Shown one piece after another: positions 63,691-64,000 of a stretch of DNA of 64,000 nt (its first letter is position 1; each line of letters begins with the position of its first letter). The notes under the pieces are model-generated. The model had not been told where the DNA came from. It did not search any database and worked only from the letters and a program-made list of their open reading frames with translations. Source of the stretch: Numida meleagris (taxonomy: Eukaryota; Chordata; Aves; Galliformes; Numididae); NCBI RefSeq assembly GCF_002078875.1, contig NC_034411.1, forward strand, positions 32,630,260-32,694,259, in the 5' to 3' direction. Both the position numbers and the translations under genes were made by a program.

Positions 63691-64000
63691 CGATCGAAGT
63701 ATTCAGGGTGTGCTGGTAAATCTGGCCTGTCAAAAAAAGAAAGAACTTGTATTATTATTTTATCAGTTCTTAAACTGCCTTGGTCAAAAAGAAACCTTTG
63801 GTTTTCACTTGGTAAGAACTGGCTCTCCATTTTGTTATGCAGCTTTACAGCTTTTTATAATTCCACCTGAGGAAAAACACATAATAAAACTAGAATTTAA
63901 ATAAGCAATATATTAAAGAAATATATGGCAGGAGAGAGCATGAATTATAAATTATGCCTAATCATGGCAGAGAGATTAATGGTAGAGAGACTATAAATAT
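63691..64000. other. Unique AT-rich DNA
   Basis: Nothing is recognised. An open frame of about 79 codons (63665-63904) has no known domain. The end holds a purine-rich text with repeated 'gcagagaga'-like words. Confidence 0.5.

Noticed and set aside
1..64000. tRNA, snRNA, rRNA, CRISPR or bacterial-type operons
   Set aside because: No B-box-like tRNA sequence outside a CR1, no snRNA text, no spaced repeat array and no ribosome-binding-site pattern; the sequence is vertebrate nuclear DNA.

Overview
The window looks like ordinary vertebrate nuclear DNA from a bird. It is AT-rich and CpG-poor, and it carries several CR1 retroposons. Their 3' ends have the avian CR1 tail (repeats of ATTCTATGAT, or the reverse complement) and the usual 'ccttccaaccc' and 'gcctgatctggtgggtggc' text. 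A galliform such as chicken is most likely, but the species cannot be fixed from the sequence alone. No complete protein-coding gene, tRNA, rRNA, snRNA or CRISPR array was found. The longest open frames (up to 167 codons) match no family I recognise, and many begin only at TTG or GTG. The window is best read as an intron of a large gene or an intergenic desert.

Layout: 1-4.4 kb is unique AT-rich DNA. A 5'-truncated plus-strand CR1 lies at 4.4-4.8 kb. 4.8-12.9 kb is unique DNA with a perfect 13-bp hairpin (7.64 kb), a near-recursive splice motif (9.9 kb), a candidate conserved non-coding block (10.3-10.7 kb) and an exon-like segment (12.37-12.51 kb). 12.9-14.9 kb holds scattered remains of an old plus-strand LINE of the CR1 clade. 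15-23.2 kb is unique DNA with short tandem duplications and a GC-rich patch near 18.6 kb. 23.2-24.1 kb is a minus-strand CR1 with a recognisable but dead reverse transcriptase and an internal deletion. 25.6-25.9 kb and 58.6-58.9 kb are two diverged copies of one unnamed repeat that looks like an LTR or promoter with a splice donor. 32.7-34.7 kb is an ancient minus-strand CR1/L3-like LINE, split by a younger plus-strand CR1. 41.9-42.2 kb is the 3' untranslated part of another ancient CR1-like LINE. Further CR1 ends lie at 45.9, 48.0, 52.4 and 59.1 kb.

The points most worth following up are the paired LTR-like repeats, the nested LINEs, a symmetric 132-nt open segment with good splice signals at 47.15-47.28 kb, three candidate conserved non-coding blocks with locally raised CpG (10.3, 51.4 and 63.3 kb), and an apparent excess of perfect short inverted repeats. 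No new operon-like or defence-like system was seen. The genes do not act together, because none can be supported as a working gene.
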